Positions 35,685 to 45,038 of a DNA stretch of 64,000 nucleotides are shown here, piece after piece. How positions within the stretch are numbered: the first letter of the stretch is position 1; every line of letters starts with the position of its first letter. The notes beneath the pieces are model-generated. The model searched no databases. It was given only the letters and a program-made list of their open reading frames with translations, and was not told where the DNA came from. The DNA comes from Christiangramia sabulilitoris (GTDB lineage Bacteria; Bacteroidota; Bacteroidia; Flavobacteriales; Flavobacteriaceae), in the NCBI RefSeq assembly GCF_007050985.1, contig NZ_VHSF01000001.1, forward strand, positions 310,001 to 374,000. The letters run 5' to 3'. The translations under genes were made by a program, and so were the position numbers.

Positions 35685-36881
35685 TTAATCAACGATATAC
35701 ATCTCATTGGAGGCTTTAATATATTCCTGGGGATTAAACGTAGATTCAAAACTATTTCTTACGAGATCAAGTTTTAATTTAAGATTCGTCATTTCATCTT
35801 TAAGAAGCGGGTCATTCTGGTATTTATGAATTAGTTTTTCATATTTATCCAGGTTTTCTAAAATTCTAAAAGTCAGCATTCCGAATCGAATCTTCAAATT
35901 CTGTATCGCGAGCATCTGGTCGTGATATTCCTGTTTCCAGTTTTCAGGATTGGCCTTACGTTCTTCCATAATACGGTTTTCAGCAATCCTGGAAATATCC
36001 AGAATATACTGGGTTCGCTTTTTGGCGTCGGTTTCATTCGTAAAATTTGCCGTGAAATCCTTTGTCTGTATATCCAGTATTTCTACCAGGTTTTCTTGCA
36101 TGGCGGTATTCTGAAGCTCTTTAAGCTCATTAAGGCTTTTATTAATCGCTTCCCATTCGGTTTCGATCAGGTCTTTGTCATGAGTAAATTGAGCTATGGA
36201 AGTAGTAAGCTTCAGCATTTTCATACTTTGTTCCCTTAAATCCTTATCTCTTCGATTTAAACTTCCTATAAACTGACTGATTCCATCGAAAAGACTGCCG
36301 GCAAAAACTCCTGTAAAAGGAGTTCCTTTCGCCAGGTCGCCGGTGACTTCCAACATATGATTCAAAGCCTCCAGACGTGCATCATCCTTTTTCTCCTCTG
36401 CGATATAGGTTTTAAATTTTCCGAACCATTCCTTATAGCCTTCGTAGTTCATGGGATTACCCACCGCATCCAGGGTGGAATAGAATTCTCTTGAAGAATT
36501 GAAAAGATTTAACGGCTTGATCTCCCGCTCCATGGAAGCGAGGTTTAGAACTGCAGAGCTATAATTATATTTATAGACGCTCAGGGTATTCTTATCGATT
36601 TCATCCTGCCGCTCTTCAAGGTACTTAACCCTTTCTAAAAGCTTTTCCACCTTTTCTGAAGCCGAATTTGTATTCTTTATGCTTTCATCCAGGTTATTGA
36701 TCTTGGAATCAATTTCCTTTATTCGGAATTCCAGGTTCTGGCTAAGCAAGGTTCGTTCCCGGTTAAGTTCTTTTAATACCTGCTCTGTTACCGTAGCATT
36801 TTGATTTTCTGCATAAATCTGTGCAATAGCTCCCTGAATACTTAGAACAAGTAAAACAATTCCAAAAATGATCTTCTTCAT
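35685..36881 (-). CDS. Exported coiled-coil protein of unknown function
   Basis: This 398-residue protein has a clear signal peptide (MKKIIFGIVLLVLSIQGAIA, cleavage near residue 20). The mature N-terminal part (about 30-95) has heptad character with many Glu, Lys and Leu (RIKEIDSKINNLDESIKN, EKLLERVKYLEERQDEID), and helix-rich sequence continues to the end. There is one central Gly/Phe-rich patch, GTPFTGVFAGSLFDGISQFI, at about 185-205. There is no lipobox and no second membrane segment. A periplasmic or outer-membrane-associated helical scaffold is inferred, but no family is recognised. Confidence 0.7.
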   Translation of the reverse strand: MKKIIFGIVLLVLSIQGAIAQIYAENQNATVTEQVLKELNRERTLLSQNLEFRIKEIDSKINNLDESIKNTNSASEKVEKLLERVKYLEERQDEIDKNTLSVYKYNYSSAVLNLASMEREIKPLNLFNSSREFYSTLDAVGNPMNYEGYKEWFGKFKTYIAEEKKDDARLEALNHMLEVTGDLAKGTPFTGVFAGSLFDGISQFIGSLNRRDKDLREQSMKMLKLTTSIAQFTHDKDLIETEWEAINKSLNELKELQNTAMQENLVEILDIQTKDFTANFTNETDAKKRTQYILDISRIAENRIMEERKANPENWKQEYHDQMLAIQNLKIRFGMLTFRILENLDKYEKLIHKYQNDPLLKDEMTNLKLKLDLVRNSFESTFNPQEYIKASNEMYIVD

Positions 36882-36999
36882 ATTTAAATTTTTAGGTGAT
36901 CCTGAATAACGCCTTGGCTATGGTCATATTTCATGCCACTAAAATTTAAATACTCAAACCGCAGCTTATTGAGATTAAGCTATTTAAAAATTTGTAGAA

Positions 37000-37743
37000 T
37001 TAATGATCAATATTGTCCATTTTCCCCATTCTTAGTAAAATCGGAAAACGGACATAATTAGTGACTCCAAAAGCTATTCCTAAACTGGATTCAATTTTAT
37101 TAACCGGATCTTCTCTATTCTTCTTTTCATAATGCTTTACCGCAGACCAGGTTCTTAAATACCCCAACAGATGTTCTATATTCCAGTAATATTGCTGTTC
37201 GAATGCTGAAGTTTTAATTTCCTGAAACGGAAAAGGAATAGTCTTATAATTTTGATCCAGATAAGATCGTTCTTTATCCCAGTAAGGCCCCACGATATTC
37301 TGGTAAAAATTCTCAATGATCCTGTTGGTTTCAGGATTGCTGTGAAATAATCCATAACCAAGTATTACAAATAATCCCTCTGGTTTAAGACATCTTTTTA
37401 ATTCTGAGTAAAACTGTTCAAAATCAAACCAGTGCACGGCCTGGGCAGTTATAATCAGATCAAATTGATTATCGCAGAAATCTGTCTTCTCAGCCGGTTG
37501 CACAGAATACTTAATATTTCTGCGGTTTATCGCATTCTTTAATTGGTTCTCGCTAATGTCTGTAGCTTCCACAAGATGAAAGAAATCTGATAAAATTGCG
37601 GCAACCTGACCGTTTCCGGTGCCACAGTCCCATGCGCTATCACATGCGGTTAAATGTTGACGAATCAATTGAAAAACTTCCGGAGGATAACCCGGCCTGA
37701 ATTTTCTATATTCTTTTGATCTGCTGGAAAAATTATCTTTCAA
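37000..37743 (-). CDS. Class I SAM-dependent methyltransferase
   Basis: This 247-residue protein has motif I WDCGTGNGQVA (about 38-48), the acidic end of strand 2 in EATDIS, and FDLIITAQAVHWFDFEQFY. This matches the Methyltransf_11 group that resembles yeast Tmt1/TAM-like enzymes. The substrate is unknown. Translation starts at TTG: upstream in frame there is only ATT before a TAA, and MKDNFSSRSKEYRKFRPGYP is the expected family N terminus. It is probably a single-gene unit. Confidence 0.85.
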   Translation of the reverse strand: MKDNFSSRSKEYRKFRPGYPPEVFQLIRQHLTACDSAWDCGTGNGQVAAILSDFFHLVEATDISENQLKNAINRRNIKYSVQPAEKTDFCDNQFDLIITAQAVHWFDFEQFYSELKRCLKPEGLFVILGYGLFHSNPETNRIIENFYQNIVGPYWDKERSYLDQNYKTIPFPFQEIKTSAFEQQYYWNIEHLLGYLRTWSAVKHYEKKNREDPVNKIESSLGIAFGVTNYVRFPILLRMGKMDNIDH

Positions 37744-37903
37744 AATAGATTAATTACTTCCACAAAATATAAAATCTACAATAAATCTAAGTTTTAGGTG
37801 GAAATGCTACATCTATTCACTTCAATTTCAAAGCATTTCACATCATAATACCTCTAAAATTCATTATATTGTATAAGTTTATTTAAACATAATTTCACAC
37901 CCT

Positions 37904-39181
37904 ATGAAACAATTAGAAACATATTTAAGTGGTAAAACACGTTTTCTTTTATTATTGCTCAGTTTCGTGTTTGTAAGTATGGAAAGTTTCGCTTTTCAGC
38001 CTTCAGATATTAAATTCGTTGAGTATAAAGGAGAAGTTGTGAATGCCAGAAATGGTAAGCCGATATCTTCTGCTTACCTGGCTCTGAACAATAGTAATAT
38101 TTCTACTATTACAAATGCTGATGGACAGTTTTCTTTAAAAGTTCCCGAAGATCTTACAGACGCTACAGTTACAGTATCTGTTTTGGGTTTCCAATCCAAG
38201 ACACTTCCTTTAGATTATTTTAAAAGCTCTAATACGGTCATAGAATTAGAGGAAACCGTTCAGGAATTGACAGAAGTTAGCCTGTATAAAGCTACAAATC
38301 CAAACCTTTTGGTTAAAGAAATGCTCTCGAAGAAAGATGAAAATTACCTCACAGATCAAAGCCTGATGACCTCCTTTTACCGGGAAACTATCAAAAAAGG
38401 CTGGAATAACGTGAGTCTTTCTGAAGCCGTGGTAAAGATCTCCAAGAGTCCTTACAATTCACCTAAAAGAGATCTGGTGTCGCTTTATAAAGCTCGTAAA
38501 AGCACCGATTATGACAGGTTGGATACACTGGCTTTAAAATTACGCGGTGGGCCGTTCAATACATTATATCTTGACATGATGAAATATACCGAGTATGTAT
38601 TGAGACCAGAGATGATAGACAGTTACAAGTTTGAATTCGATGATCCTACCAAGATCAATGATCGGTACACTTACGTGGTAAATTTCGAAGAATCAGATAA
38701 ATCTGATCCATGGTATTATGGTAAGTTATTTATTGATGCTGAAACCTCCACTCTCGTGAAGGCAGATTATAGTCTGAATGTAGATGACAGGGATGCCGCC
38801 GCCGCAATGTTCGTAAAGAAAAAGCCGAACGGTGCGAAAGTTTATCCCACAGAATTAAATTACCAGGTGGATTATGCTCAGGATAATGGTAAATGGCATT
38901 ACGCATACGGTAAGGCACAAATGGACTATGTGGTGAACTGGAAAAGAAAGATCTTTAATTCTAAATATAAGATCAATAGTGAAATGGTAGTTACAGACTA
39001 CCAGGAGTATGTAAGTGATGACTGGAAAAAATCTGCCGACCTTATTAGACCTAATATTGTAATGGTTGATGATGTATCTGGTTTCTATGATTCAGACTTC
39101 TGGGGAAGTAATAATATTATTGAACCTGAAAAATCTATTCAAAACGCGATAGACAAGATAAAGCGGAAAATAGAAGAATAA
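37904..39181 (+). CDS. Exported CarboxypepD_reg-like domain protein
   Basis: This 425-residue protein has a hydrophobic signal segment (about 12-31) and a CarboxypepD_reg/DUF4480 beta-sandwich (about 40-125: GEVVNARNGKPISSAYLAL, then TNADGQFSLKV). A roughly 300-residue C-terminal region contains YRETIKKG, WYYGKLFIDAETSTLVKADY and a Glu/Lys-rich end. There is no TonB plug or barrel and no T9SS tail. Related proteins are usually found at the periplasmic face or outer membrane of Bacteroidetes. The function is not known. Confidence 0.75.
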   Translation: MKQLETYLSGKTRFLLLLLSFVFVSMESFAFQPSDIKFVEYKGEVVNARNGKPISSAYLALNNSNISTITNADGQFSLKVPEDLTDATVTVSVLGFQSKTLPLDYFKSSNTVIELEETVQELTEVSLYKATNPNLLVKEMLSKKDENYLTDQSLMTSFYRETIKKGWNNVSLSEAVVKISKSPYNSPKRDLVSLYKARKSTDYDRLDTLALKLRGGPFNTLYLDMMKYTEYVLRPEMIDSYKFEFDDPTKINDRYTYVVNFEESDKSDPWYYGKLFIDAETSTLVKADYSLNVDDRDAAAAMFVKKKPNGAKVYPTELNYQVDYAQDNGKWHYAYGKAQMDYVVNWKRKIFNSKYKINSEMVVTDYQEYVSDDWKKSADLIRPNIVMVDDVSGFYDSDFWGSNNIIEPEKSIQNAIDKIKRKIEE

Positions 39182-39186
39182 AAAAG

Positions 39187-39217
39187 AAAAAACCTCGCTT
39201 CGCAGCGAGGTTTTTTT
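39187..39217 (+). terminator. Intrinsic terminator after the CarboxypepD_reg protein gene
   Basis: A 13-bp stem ending in CCTCGCT/AGCGAGG (39187-39199 with 39204-39216) has a 4-base TCGC loop and a T run. Confidence 0.9.
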
Positions 39218-39463
39218 ATTTGAATTAGCCATAATTCAATAGACCTAACAATCCTTTTAACAAATTGCCAGATTTTATTCTACTTAGCAACATTTTTCCG
39301 GAAAAGTTGGAATTCGATTATTTTCCGGGCAGCCCAAATTTATTAAAAAAATCAAAGTAAAATCAAGCATAGAACTACTTCGGGCCAATTTAGAAAGAAT
39401 TAAAATTAGACAAGGATTCAAACACTTCATTTTCAACCTTTAAGCTAAACAATAACATTCTAA
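39218..39463. other. Intergenic stretch between two terminators, no gene seen
   Basis: This A/T-rich sequence has no open frame of note on either strand. It lies between terminators of two convergent genes. The only structure seen is a 12-bp palindrome, TTTTCCGGAAAA (39294-39305), without context that suggests a role. Confidence 0.6.
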
Positions 39464-39496
39464 AAGAAAAAATCCCGTTCGCTAGGAACAGGATTT
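39464..39496 (-). terminator. Intrinsic terminator of the ferredoxin gene
   Basis: Read on the minus strand, 39486-39496 pairs with 39470-39480 (11 bp with one G-T pair) around a 5-base loop and is followed by a T-rich tail. Confidence 0.75.
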
Positions 39497-39515
39497 CAAA
39501 AAAGTATCGCAGGTT

Positions 39516-39899
<384 letters not shown>

Positions 39900-40010
39900 T
39901 CAACGAAAAAACACCGGTAGCTTTTGGGAAATTTTATGGTTTTAAGCCACGGAAACTTTAATTTCGCTGCACAAATTTAACGTAGGCCACATTCATAACC
40001 AAATTAGAGG

Positions 40011-41069
40011 ATGACAATCAACGACCATAAAGCACATCTTATCACCTTAGGTAAATTTCTGGGACAATTTCAACTGACGAACTCTTCACCAGATGCTGAA
40101 GTTCCCGCAAATGAGGAATTCTTTCATCTCTTTAACGAAAAGATAGATTTTGCGGTAAATCACAATGGCTGGTTCAACCGGGAAAATATTGTTTTTGCCC
40201 TACAGCAGTGGAGCGAAGCTCTCACCCCGGAGAATTTAAAATTATGGCTGGGAAAATACGATCTATCAGGTAGTGGCGGAAAAACTGTAGGCATTGTTAT
40301 GGCCGGAAATATCCCGTTAGTGGGGTTTCATGATTTCTTATCTGTCCTGGTAACCGGACATACGGTCCAGGTGAAACAATCCAGTAACGACCAGATACTT
40401 TTGCCTGTCTTAGTGGAGTATTTGAAACATCTGGATAAAAGATATGAGGATCGAATAAAATTTACAAAAGATAAACTAGAGGACTTTGATGCTGTTATCG
40501 CTACGGGTAGCAATAATACGGCCCGCTACTTCGAATATTATTTTAAAGGTAAACCTAGTATAATAAGGAAGAATAGAAATTCTGTGGCCATTCTTACCGG
40601 AAATGAGACCAAAGAAGACTTGAAAGCACTGGGTGAAGATATATTCAGATATTATGGCCTTGGATGCCGTAATATCTCTAAACTATATGTCCCTGAGAAT
40701 TACAACTTTGATACTTTTTTCGAAGCCATCTATGAGTGGAATCCCATAATTAACCAGAATAAATACGCCAATAATTATGATTATAATAAAGCGGTGTACC
40801 TAATGAGTGAATTTAAACTTTTGGATAATGGTTTTTTAATGTTGAAAGAAGACAAAAGTTTTGGATCTCCCATCGCCACATTATTTTACGAAACATATAG
40901 CACTAAAGAAGAACTTAATAGATTACTGGAAGGGAATTCAGAAAAAATCCAGTGTGTGGTGAGGAATAGCAATGAAAAGGATTCTGTTAGATTTGGTTAT
41001 ACCCAAAAGCCACAACTTTGGGATTATGCTGATAATATTGACACCATAGACTTCCTTTCCCAACTTTAA
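40011..41069 (+). CDS. LuxC-like acyl-CoA reductase
   Basis: This 352-residue aldehyde-dehydrogenase-fold protein has the nucleotide-binding start [18 protein letters not shown] (92-109), [15 protein letters not shown] (164-178), and the catalytic Cys219 in YGLGCRNIS. This is the pattern of LuxC fatty acyl-CoA reductases. It is shorter than LuxC (about 480), lacking N- and C-terminal extensions. Such enzymes make aldehydes from acyl-CoA or acyl-enzyme with NADPH. No luxD or luxE is present. serC starts 67 bases downstream on the same strand. Confidence 0.82.
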   Translation: MTINDHKAHLITLGKFLGQFQLTNSSPDAEVPANEEFFHLFNEKIDFAVNHNGWFNRENIVFALQQWSEALTPENLKLWLGKYDLSGSGGKTVGIVMAGNIPLVGFHDFLSVLVTGHTVQVKQSSNDQILLPVLVEYLKHLDKRYEDRIKFTKDKLEDFDAVIATGSNNTARYFEYYFKGKPSIIRKNRNSVAILTGNETKEDLKALGEDIFRYYGLGCRNISKLYVPENYNFDTFFEAIYEWNPIINQNKYANNYDYNKAVYLMSEFKLLDNGFLMLKEDKSFGSPIATLFYETYSTKEELNRLLEGNSEKIQCVVRNSNEKDSVRFGYTQKPQLWDYADNIDTIDFLSQL

Positions 41070-41136
41070 TCTTATAATTTTACTAACAGGACAAACTTTT
41101 AAATTGTGCCATATTTGTTATAACAACTTATATTCT

Positions 41137-42201
41137 ATGAAAAAACATAATTTTAGCGCAGGCCCCTGTATTTTACCTCAATCAGTCTTTAAGGAGGCCT
41201 CTCAGGCAATACTAGATTTTAATAACTCGGGACTTTCCATCCTTGAAATATCACATAGAAGCAAAGATTTTGTGGCAGTAATGGATGAAGCCCAGGAGCT
41301 GGTATTAGAATTATTGGGGTTAAAGAATAAAGGATATAAAGCACTTTTTCTTCAGGGGGGAGCGAGTATGCAATTTCTAATGGTTGCCTACAACCTTCTT
41401 GAAAAAAAAGCTGCATATCTTAATACAGGTACCTGGTCCTCAAAAGCGATCAAGGAGGCCAAATTATTTGGTGAAGTGGTTGAAGTAGCCTCTTCCAAAG
41501 AAAAGAATTTCAATTATATACCAAAAAATTATACAATACCAGCAGATGCAGATTACTTCCACTGTACAAGCAACAATACCATTTTTGGAACTCAGATTAA
41601 AGAATTTCCTGCCACAGACCTGCCTATAGTCTGCGATATGAGCAGTGATATTTTTTCCAGGGAAATTGATTTTTCCAAATTTGATCTCATCTATGCCGGA
41701 GCTCAAAAAAACATGGGCCCTGCCGGCACCACGCTGGTGGTTGTTAAAGAGGAAGTTTTAGGAAAGGTATCGAGAGAAATCCCTTCTATGATGAATTATG
41801 CTGTACATATATCAAAGGAAAGCATGTTTAATACACCCGCGGTATACGCTGTTTATGTTTCTATGCTTACCCTGCGATGGATAAAAAGTAAAGGTGGCAT
41901 TCAGGCGATGGAACAAAAGAATAATAGAAAAGCTGAACTTATTTATGGTGAAATAGACAGGAATCCATTATTTACTGGATTTGCAGCAAAAGAGGATCGC
42001 TCTGTAATGAACGCCACTTTTAATTTAAAGGATGAATCACACCAGGAGAAATTCGATATGATGTGGAAGGAAGCTGGGGTCAATGGTTTAAATGGTCATC
42101 GTAGTGTTGGTGGATATCGCGCATCCATGTATAATGCATTATCTCTGGAAAGTGTCCAGGTTGTTGTAGATTTTATGCAGGAACTGGAAAGAAAAGTATA
42201 A
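41137..42201 (+). CDS. serC: Phosphoserine aminotransferase
   Basis: This PLP enzyme of serine biosynthesis converts 3-phosphohydroxypyruvate to phosphoserine with glutamate. It also acts in the pyridoxal phosphate pathway of some bacteria. From the ATG at 41137 it is 354 residues. The start [14 protein letters not shown] is typical, GGASMQF (74-80) binds the cofactor phosphate, and Lys191 in [11 protein letters not shown] is the Schiff-base lysine. An in-frame TTG at 41104 would add 11 unlikely residues. CATATTTG at 41110-41117 is a near -7 box. serA follows after 18 bases. Confidence 0.95.
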   Translation: MKKHNFSAGPCILPQSVFKEASQAILDFNNSGLSILEISHRSKDFVAVMDEAQELVLELLGLKNKGYKALFLQGGASMQFLMVAYNLLEKKAAYLNTGTWSSKAIKEAKLFGEVVEVASSKEKNFNYIPKNYTIPADADYFHCTSNNTIFGTQIKEFPATDLPIVCDMSSDIFSREIDFSKFDLIYAGAQKNMGPAGTTLVVVKEEVLGKVSREIPSMMNYAVHISKESMFNTPAVYAVYVSMLTLRWIKSKGGIQAMEQKNNRKAELIYGEIDRNPLFTGFAAKEDRSVMNATFNLKDESHQEKFDMMWKEAGVNGLNGHRSVGGYRASMYNALSLESVQVVVDFMQELERKV

Positions 42202-42219
42202 AATAACAGATATTTTAAG

Positions 42220-43182
42220 ATGAAAGTATTAGCAAACGACGGCTTATCACAAAGCGGGATTGATTCGCTCAGGAAGGCTGGTTTTGAAGTAATAGTTAAG
42301 AAAGTTGCCCAGGAGCAACTAAAAGATTACCTGCGGGATAATGGCATAAGTGTGCTGCTTGTAAGAAGTGCTACCAAAGTAAGAAAAGAGATCATCGATG
42401 CTTGTATTCACTTAAAGGTTATTGGCCGTGGAGGCGTTGGTATGGATAATATAGATGTAGAATATGCCCGCAGTAAAGGTCTTTCTGTGATCAATACCCC
42501 TTCAGCATCTTCAAGTTCTGTTGCAGAACTTGTTTTTGCCCATCTATTTGGCGGAGTTAGAAAACTACATGATTCCAACAGAAATATGCCTCTTGAAGGT
42601 GATTCGAGATTTAAAGATCTTAAGAAAAGCTATGCCGGCGGGGTTGAGCTAAGAGGAAAAACCCTTGGTATTATAGGATTTGGGAGAATAGGCCGTGAAG
42701 TGGCTAAAATTGCCCTGGGAGTTGGAATGAAAGTAATTGCTAGTGATCACGAGGTTGGTGAAGCTGAAATTACTCTTGAATTTTATAATCATCAAACTAT
42801 AAAAATTCCTATTAAAACTGAGCCTGTTGAGATGCTAATCAGGGATTCAGATTTTATCACTCTTCATGTTCCTTCACAGGATAAACCGGTAATAGGTAAG
42901 GCCGAATTCGATAAAATGAAGGATGGAGTTGGGATCATCAATGCAGCCCGCGGAGGTGTTCTGGACGAAGAAGCTTTACTTGAAGCTATAGAAACTGGCA
43001 AGGTTTCTTTTGCTGCTTTAGATACTTACGAAAATGAACCTAATCCTGCGATCAAACTTTTAATGAACGAAAGTATCTCTTTAAGCCCCCATATCGGGGC
43101 GGCGACTCAGGAAGCACAGGAGCGCATAGGTGTGGAACTGGCTGAACAAATCATTTCAATTTTAAAGAAAGAAAAGGCTTAA
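42220..43182 (+). CDS. serA: D-3-phosphoglycerate dehydrogenase (short form)
   Basis: This is the first step of serine biosynthesis. The 320-residue protein has the Rossmann motif GFGRIG (153-158) and catalytic residues Arg244 (NAARGG), Glu273 (ENEP) and His291 (SPHIGA). It lacks the C-terminal ACT domain, so feedback by serine through that domain is not expected. Related D-2-hydroxyacid dehydrogenases cannot be fully excluded, but the coupling to serC supports SerA. A strong terminator ends the serC-serA unit. Confidence 0.92.
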   Translation: MKVLANDGLSQSGIDSLRKAGFEVIVKKVAQEQLKDYLRDNGISVLLVRSATKVRKEIIDACIHLKVIGRGGVGMDNIDVEYARSKGLSVINTPSASSSSVAELVFAHLFGGVRKLHDSNRNMPLEGDSRFKDLKKSYAGGVELRGKTLGIIGFGRIGREVAKIALGVGMKVIASDHEVGEAEITLEFYNHQTIKIPIKTEPVEMLIRDSDFITLHVPSQDKPVIGKAEFDKMKDGVGIINAARGGVLDEEALLEAIETGKVSFAALDTYENEPNPAIKLLMNESISLSPHIGAATQEAQERIGVELAEQIISILKKEKA

Positions 43183-43200
43183 TACCGGGTAATTTAAAGT

Positions 43201-43234
43201 AAAGCCGATGAAGATAATTCATCGGCTTTTTTAT
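43201..43234 (+). terminator. Intrinsic terminator after serA
   Basis: AAAGCCGATGA (43201-43211) pairs perfectly with 43219-43229 over a 7-base loop, followed by Ts. Confidence 0.87.
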
Positions 43235-43298
43235 TATTTCATTGGGTAAAATTAATTCTAATCTTGGTAAATTGACTAATGATTTAAATAATAGAAAA

Positions 43299-43868
43299 AT
43301 GGCAAATATTCTGGATATTTTCAGCACTCATACTGGAGAACGCCTGCTAAGACGGAGCGTTGCAGTGTGTAATATTAGTAAGGATAAAATCCATAATGGA
43401 TTTATACTGGCCTTACCCACAATCCTGGCTATAATGAAAAAAGAAAAATCTCTGGAGAAAATAGAAACCGGGGACCTTATCCATTTTATTGAAGAAGAAG
43501 ATATAATAAATACTGGAGAAAAAGTTCTGCATGACCTCCTGGAAGAAGAACATTTAGAAAAATTGAAGGATTTTGGGGCTCTTATTGGCATCGAACACGA
43601 AAATTTTGTGCAGATTCTTCATCTTACTTCTGGTTTTCTCTCAGTACTTATAAACGAAATTTTAAAAAAGGATACCAACCTTCAATTTAATGAAGTGGTA
43701 AAAAATCTCACTGGAGAAGAAAATAATCTGAATAGGAAATTTACTCAAGTCCTGGTTAAAAATAGTGATAGTCCGGGCATTGTCGACAGTGCAGAGCAAA
43801 TTTCCCTGAATCGGGATAATGACAAGGATGACGAAAGTATTCTTGGAGGATTTACCGGGGGTCGTTAA
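43299..43868 (+). CDS. DUF937-like protein
   Basis: The frame can be extended to a TTG at 43242, but MANILDIFSTHTGERLLRRS at the ATG 43299 is the natural start of this group, giving 189 residues. The N-terminal part resembles DUF937/YidB-like helical proteins (an FILALPTILAIMKKE helix and an acidic linker). The end is low-complexity with GGFTGGR. There is no signal or membrane segment. The function is unknown. A 7-of-8 -7 box (TAATCTTG, 43259-43266) lies upstream. Confidence 0.7.
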   Translation: MANILDIFSTHTGERLLRRSVAVCNISKDKIHNGFILALPTILAIMKKEKSLEKIETGDLIHFIEEEDIINTGEKVLHDLLEEEHLEKLKDFGALIGIEHENFVQILHLTSGFLSVLINEILKKDTNLQFNEVVKNLTGEENNLNRKFTQVLVKNSDSPGIVDSAEQISLNRDNDKDDESILGGFTGGR

Positions 43869-43912
43869 TGATAAGGAATAATTTTTGCGATAATAATTTT
43901 TAAAAGGATTTA

Positions 43913-44341
43913 ATGAAAAATATAATTTACATCTTATTGCTGGGATTGCTGGTATACAGCTGTGGTACTACGGGAAATAAAAAATTCCCTTCAGACAGAA
44001 TTGCAAATGCTGAGAATGACACCGTTCGTATTGCTAATGACAGCCTGGAATATGAAATCATAATTATTGAGCCAGGATTCAATCTTTTTATTAATTCATA
44101 TGCCATGCCCAGGGGTTATTACAGCCAGAATTACCTTGAAAATAAGAACAAATTCCTGGTTACAGAATACAATCAAAGGGTAAATCAACCTATGATATTC
44201 AATCCCAATTTATACCTGAACGAGATAAACTACGAGTCTGATATTGATTATGGATATGAAGTAAACTATTTACTTTATAATTACTTCGTCTATTTCAGCA
44301 GACAGTATAATCAAAGATTTAGTGTGCCCACAAGAATTTGA
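43913..44341 (+). CDS. Small lipoprotein, DUF6146-like
   Basis: This 142-residue protein has a lipoprotein signal (MKNIIYILLLGLLVYSC, Cys17 at the lipobox). The mature part is Tyr/Asn-rich with PRGYYSQNYLENKNKFLVTEYNQRV and NYLLYNYFVYFS. I recall the family as DUF6146, found in Flavobacteriia, without known function. AAAGGA lies about 5 bases before the ATG, which is unusually close to a Shine-Dalgarno for this window. Its 3' end overlaps the promoter of the next gene. Confidence 0.75.
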   Translation: MKNIIYILLLGLLVYSCGTTGNKKFPSDRIANAENDTVRIANDSLEYEIIIIEPGFNLFINSYAMPRGYYSQNYLENKNKFLVTEYNQRVNQPMIFNPNLYLNEINYESDIDYGYEVNYLLYNYFVYFSRQYNQRFSVPTRI

Positions 44342-44366
44342 TTCTTTCTCCAAATCATTATATTTG
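44338..44366 (+). promoter_or_regulatory. Promoter of the 44371-47294 operon, Bacteroidetes type
   Basis: TTG (44338-44340), an 18-base spacer and TATATTTG (44359-44366) are an exact consensus match, 4 bases before the ATG at 44371. The TTG is also readable as an in-frame start, which is misleading. The box overlaps the end of the preceding lipoprotein gene. The transcription start would be at or a few bases from the ATG. Confidence 0.75.
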
Positions 44367-44370
44367 CAGC

Positions 44371-44676
44371 ATGAAGAAATTGAAAGATCGCTGGGGAATA
44401 GATTCTAATTGGCAATTATTTGTAATACTTCTGGTCTTCGCGATCACTGGTTCTTCGGCAGCTAAACTGGCTAGTCCTGTAGTTGGGTACCTGGGTATTG
44501 ATGCTGAAACTACCCACTGGTCTGTTTACTGGTTCGCCAGAATTGTTTTGATCTTTCCTATTTATCAGATCTTACTGGTTAGTTTTGGATGGATCTTTGG
44601 GCAGTTTAAATTCTTCTGGGCATTTGAAAAGAAAATGTTATGCCGCATGGGATTCGCTAAAGTTTTTAAAGAATAA
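44371..44676 (+). CDS. Small inner-membrane protein (DUF6787-like)
   Basis: From the ATG at 44371 this is 101 residues: MKKLKDRWGIDSNWQLFVI, a first membrane helix (about 13-34, with FAITGSSAAKLASP), then a loop and a second helix (about 55-82, ending WIFGQF), and a short basic tail with W and F. The RWGI-x-SNWQ start is characteristic of a small Bacteroidetes family I recall as DUF6787. Its stop overlaps the start of the His-rich protein gene by one base (TAATG), so it is coupled to the metal-related genes downstream. Confidence 0.78.
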   Translation: MKKLKDRWGIDSNWQLFVILLVFAITGSSAAKLASPVVGYLGIDAETTHWSVYWFARIVLIFPIYQILLVSFGWIFGQFKFFWAFEKKMLCRMGFAKVFKE

Positions 44677-44996
44677 TGCTGAAAGTATTTAAAAACATAT
44701 TCTTTATATTTTCTGCAGTTTTAATATTGTTGCCTTCTGCGGTAAGTTTTACCCACCTGTTCTCTGAACATTCACATAAACTTTGTGATAATAATGCCGA
44801 GCATCATTATCACGCAAAATCTGTGGATTGTGAATTGCACCATTTTCAGAAAAATCCCGCTCTAAGAATTGATTTTCCTGAATTCCAATTGGTAATAGTT
44901 GATTTCCAGGAAAAACTCACCTTTGACTATTATAGATTTTTAAATGATTTTGAGGCCCTGGCCTTCGACCTTCGCGGACCTCCGGCGATCGCTTAA
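44676..44996 (+). CDS. His/Cys-rich small exported protein next to a TonB receptor
   Basis: This 106-residue protein has an N-terminal membrane or signal segment (about 7-25). A metal-ligand-rich stretch follows (residues about 28-55: HLFSEHSHKLCDNN, then EHHYHAKSVDCELHHF) with nine His and two Cys. The tail ends in RGPPAIA, a motif shared by small proteins preceding TonB receptors in Flavobacteriia. I infer a periplasmic metal-binding or sensing role. It is coupled to the upstream gene and sits 42 bases before the receptor gene. Confidence 0.75.
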   Translation: MLKVFKNIFFIFSAVLILLPSAVSFTHLFSEHSHKLCDNNAEHHYHAKSVDCELHHFQKNPALRIDFPEFQLVIVDFQEKLTFDYYRFLNDFEALAFDLRGPPAIA

Positions 44997-45038
44997 CTCC
45001 CGTTAATAAGCGAATTAAAAATCATTTAAATTTTATCA

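Noticed and set aside
39294-39305. 12-bp palindrome TTTTCCGGAAAA as a regulatory site
   Set aside because: It lies between two terminators of convergent genes with no promoter nearby, and a palindrome of this size in A/T-rich DNA can arise by chance.
41104-41136. TTG at 41104 as start of serC
   Set aside because: It adds 11 atypical residues ([11 protein letters not shown]). The conserved family N terminus begins at the ATG 41137, and a near -7 box lies between the two.
44338-44370. TTG at 44338 as start of the small membrane protein
   Set aside because: It is the TTG of an exact TTG-N18-TATATTTG promoter, and the natural N terminus begins at the ATG 44371.
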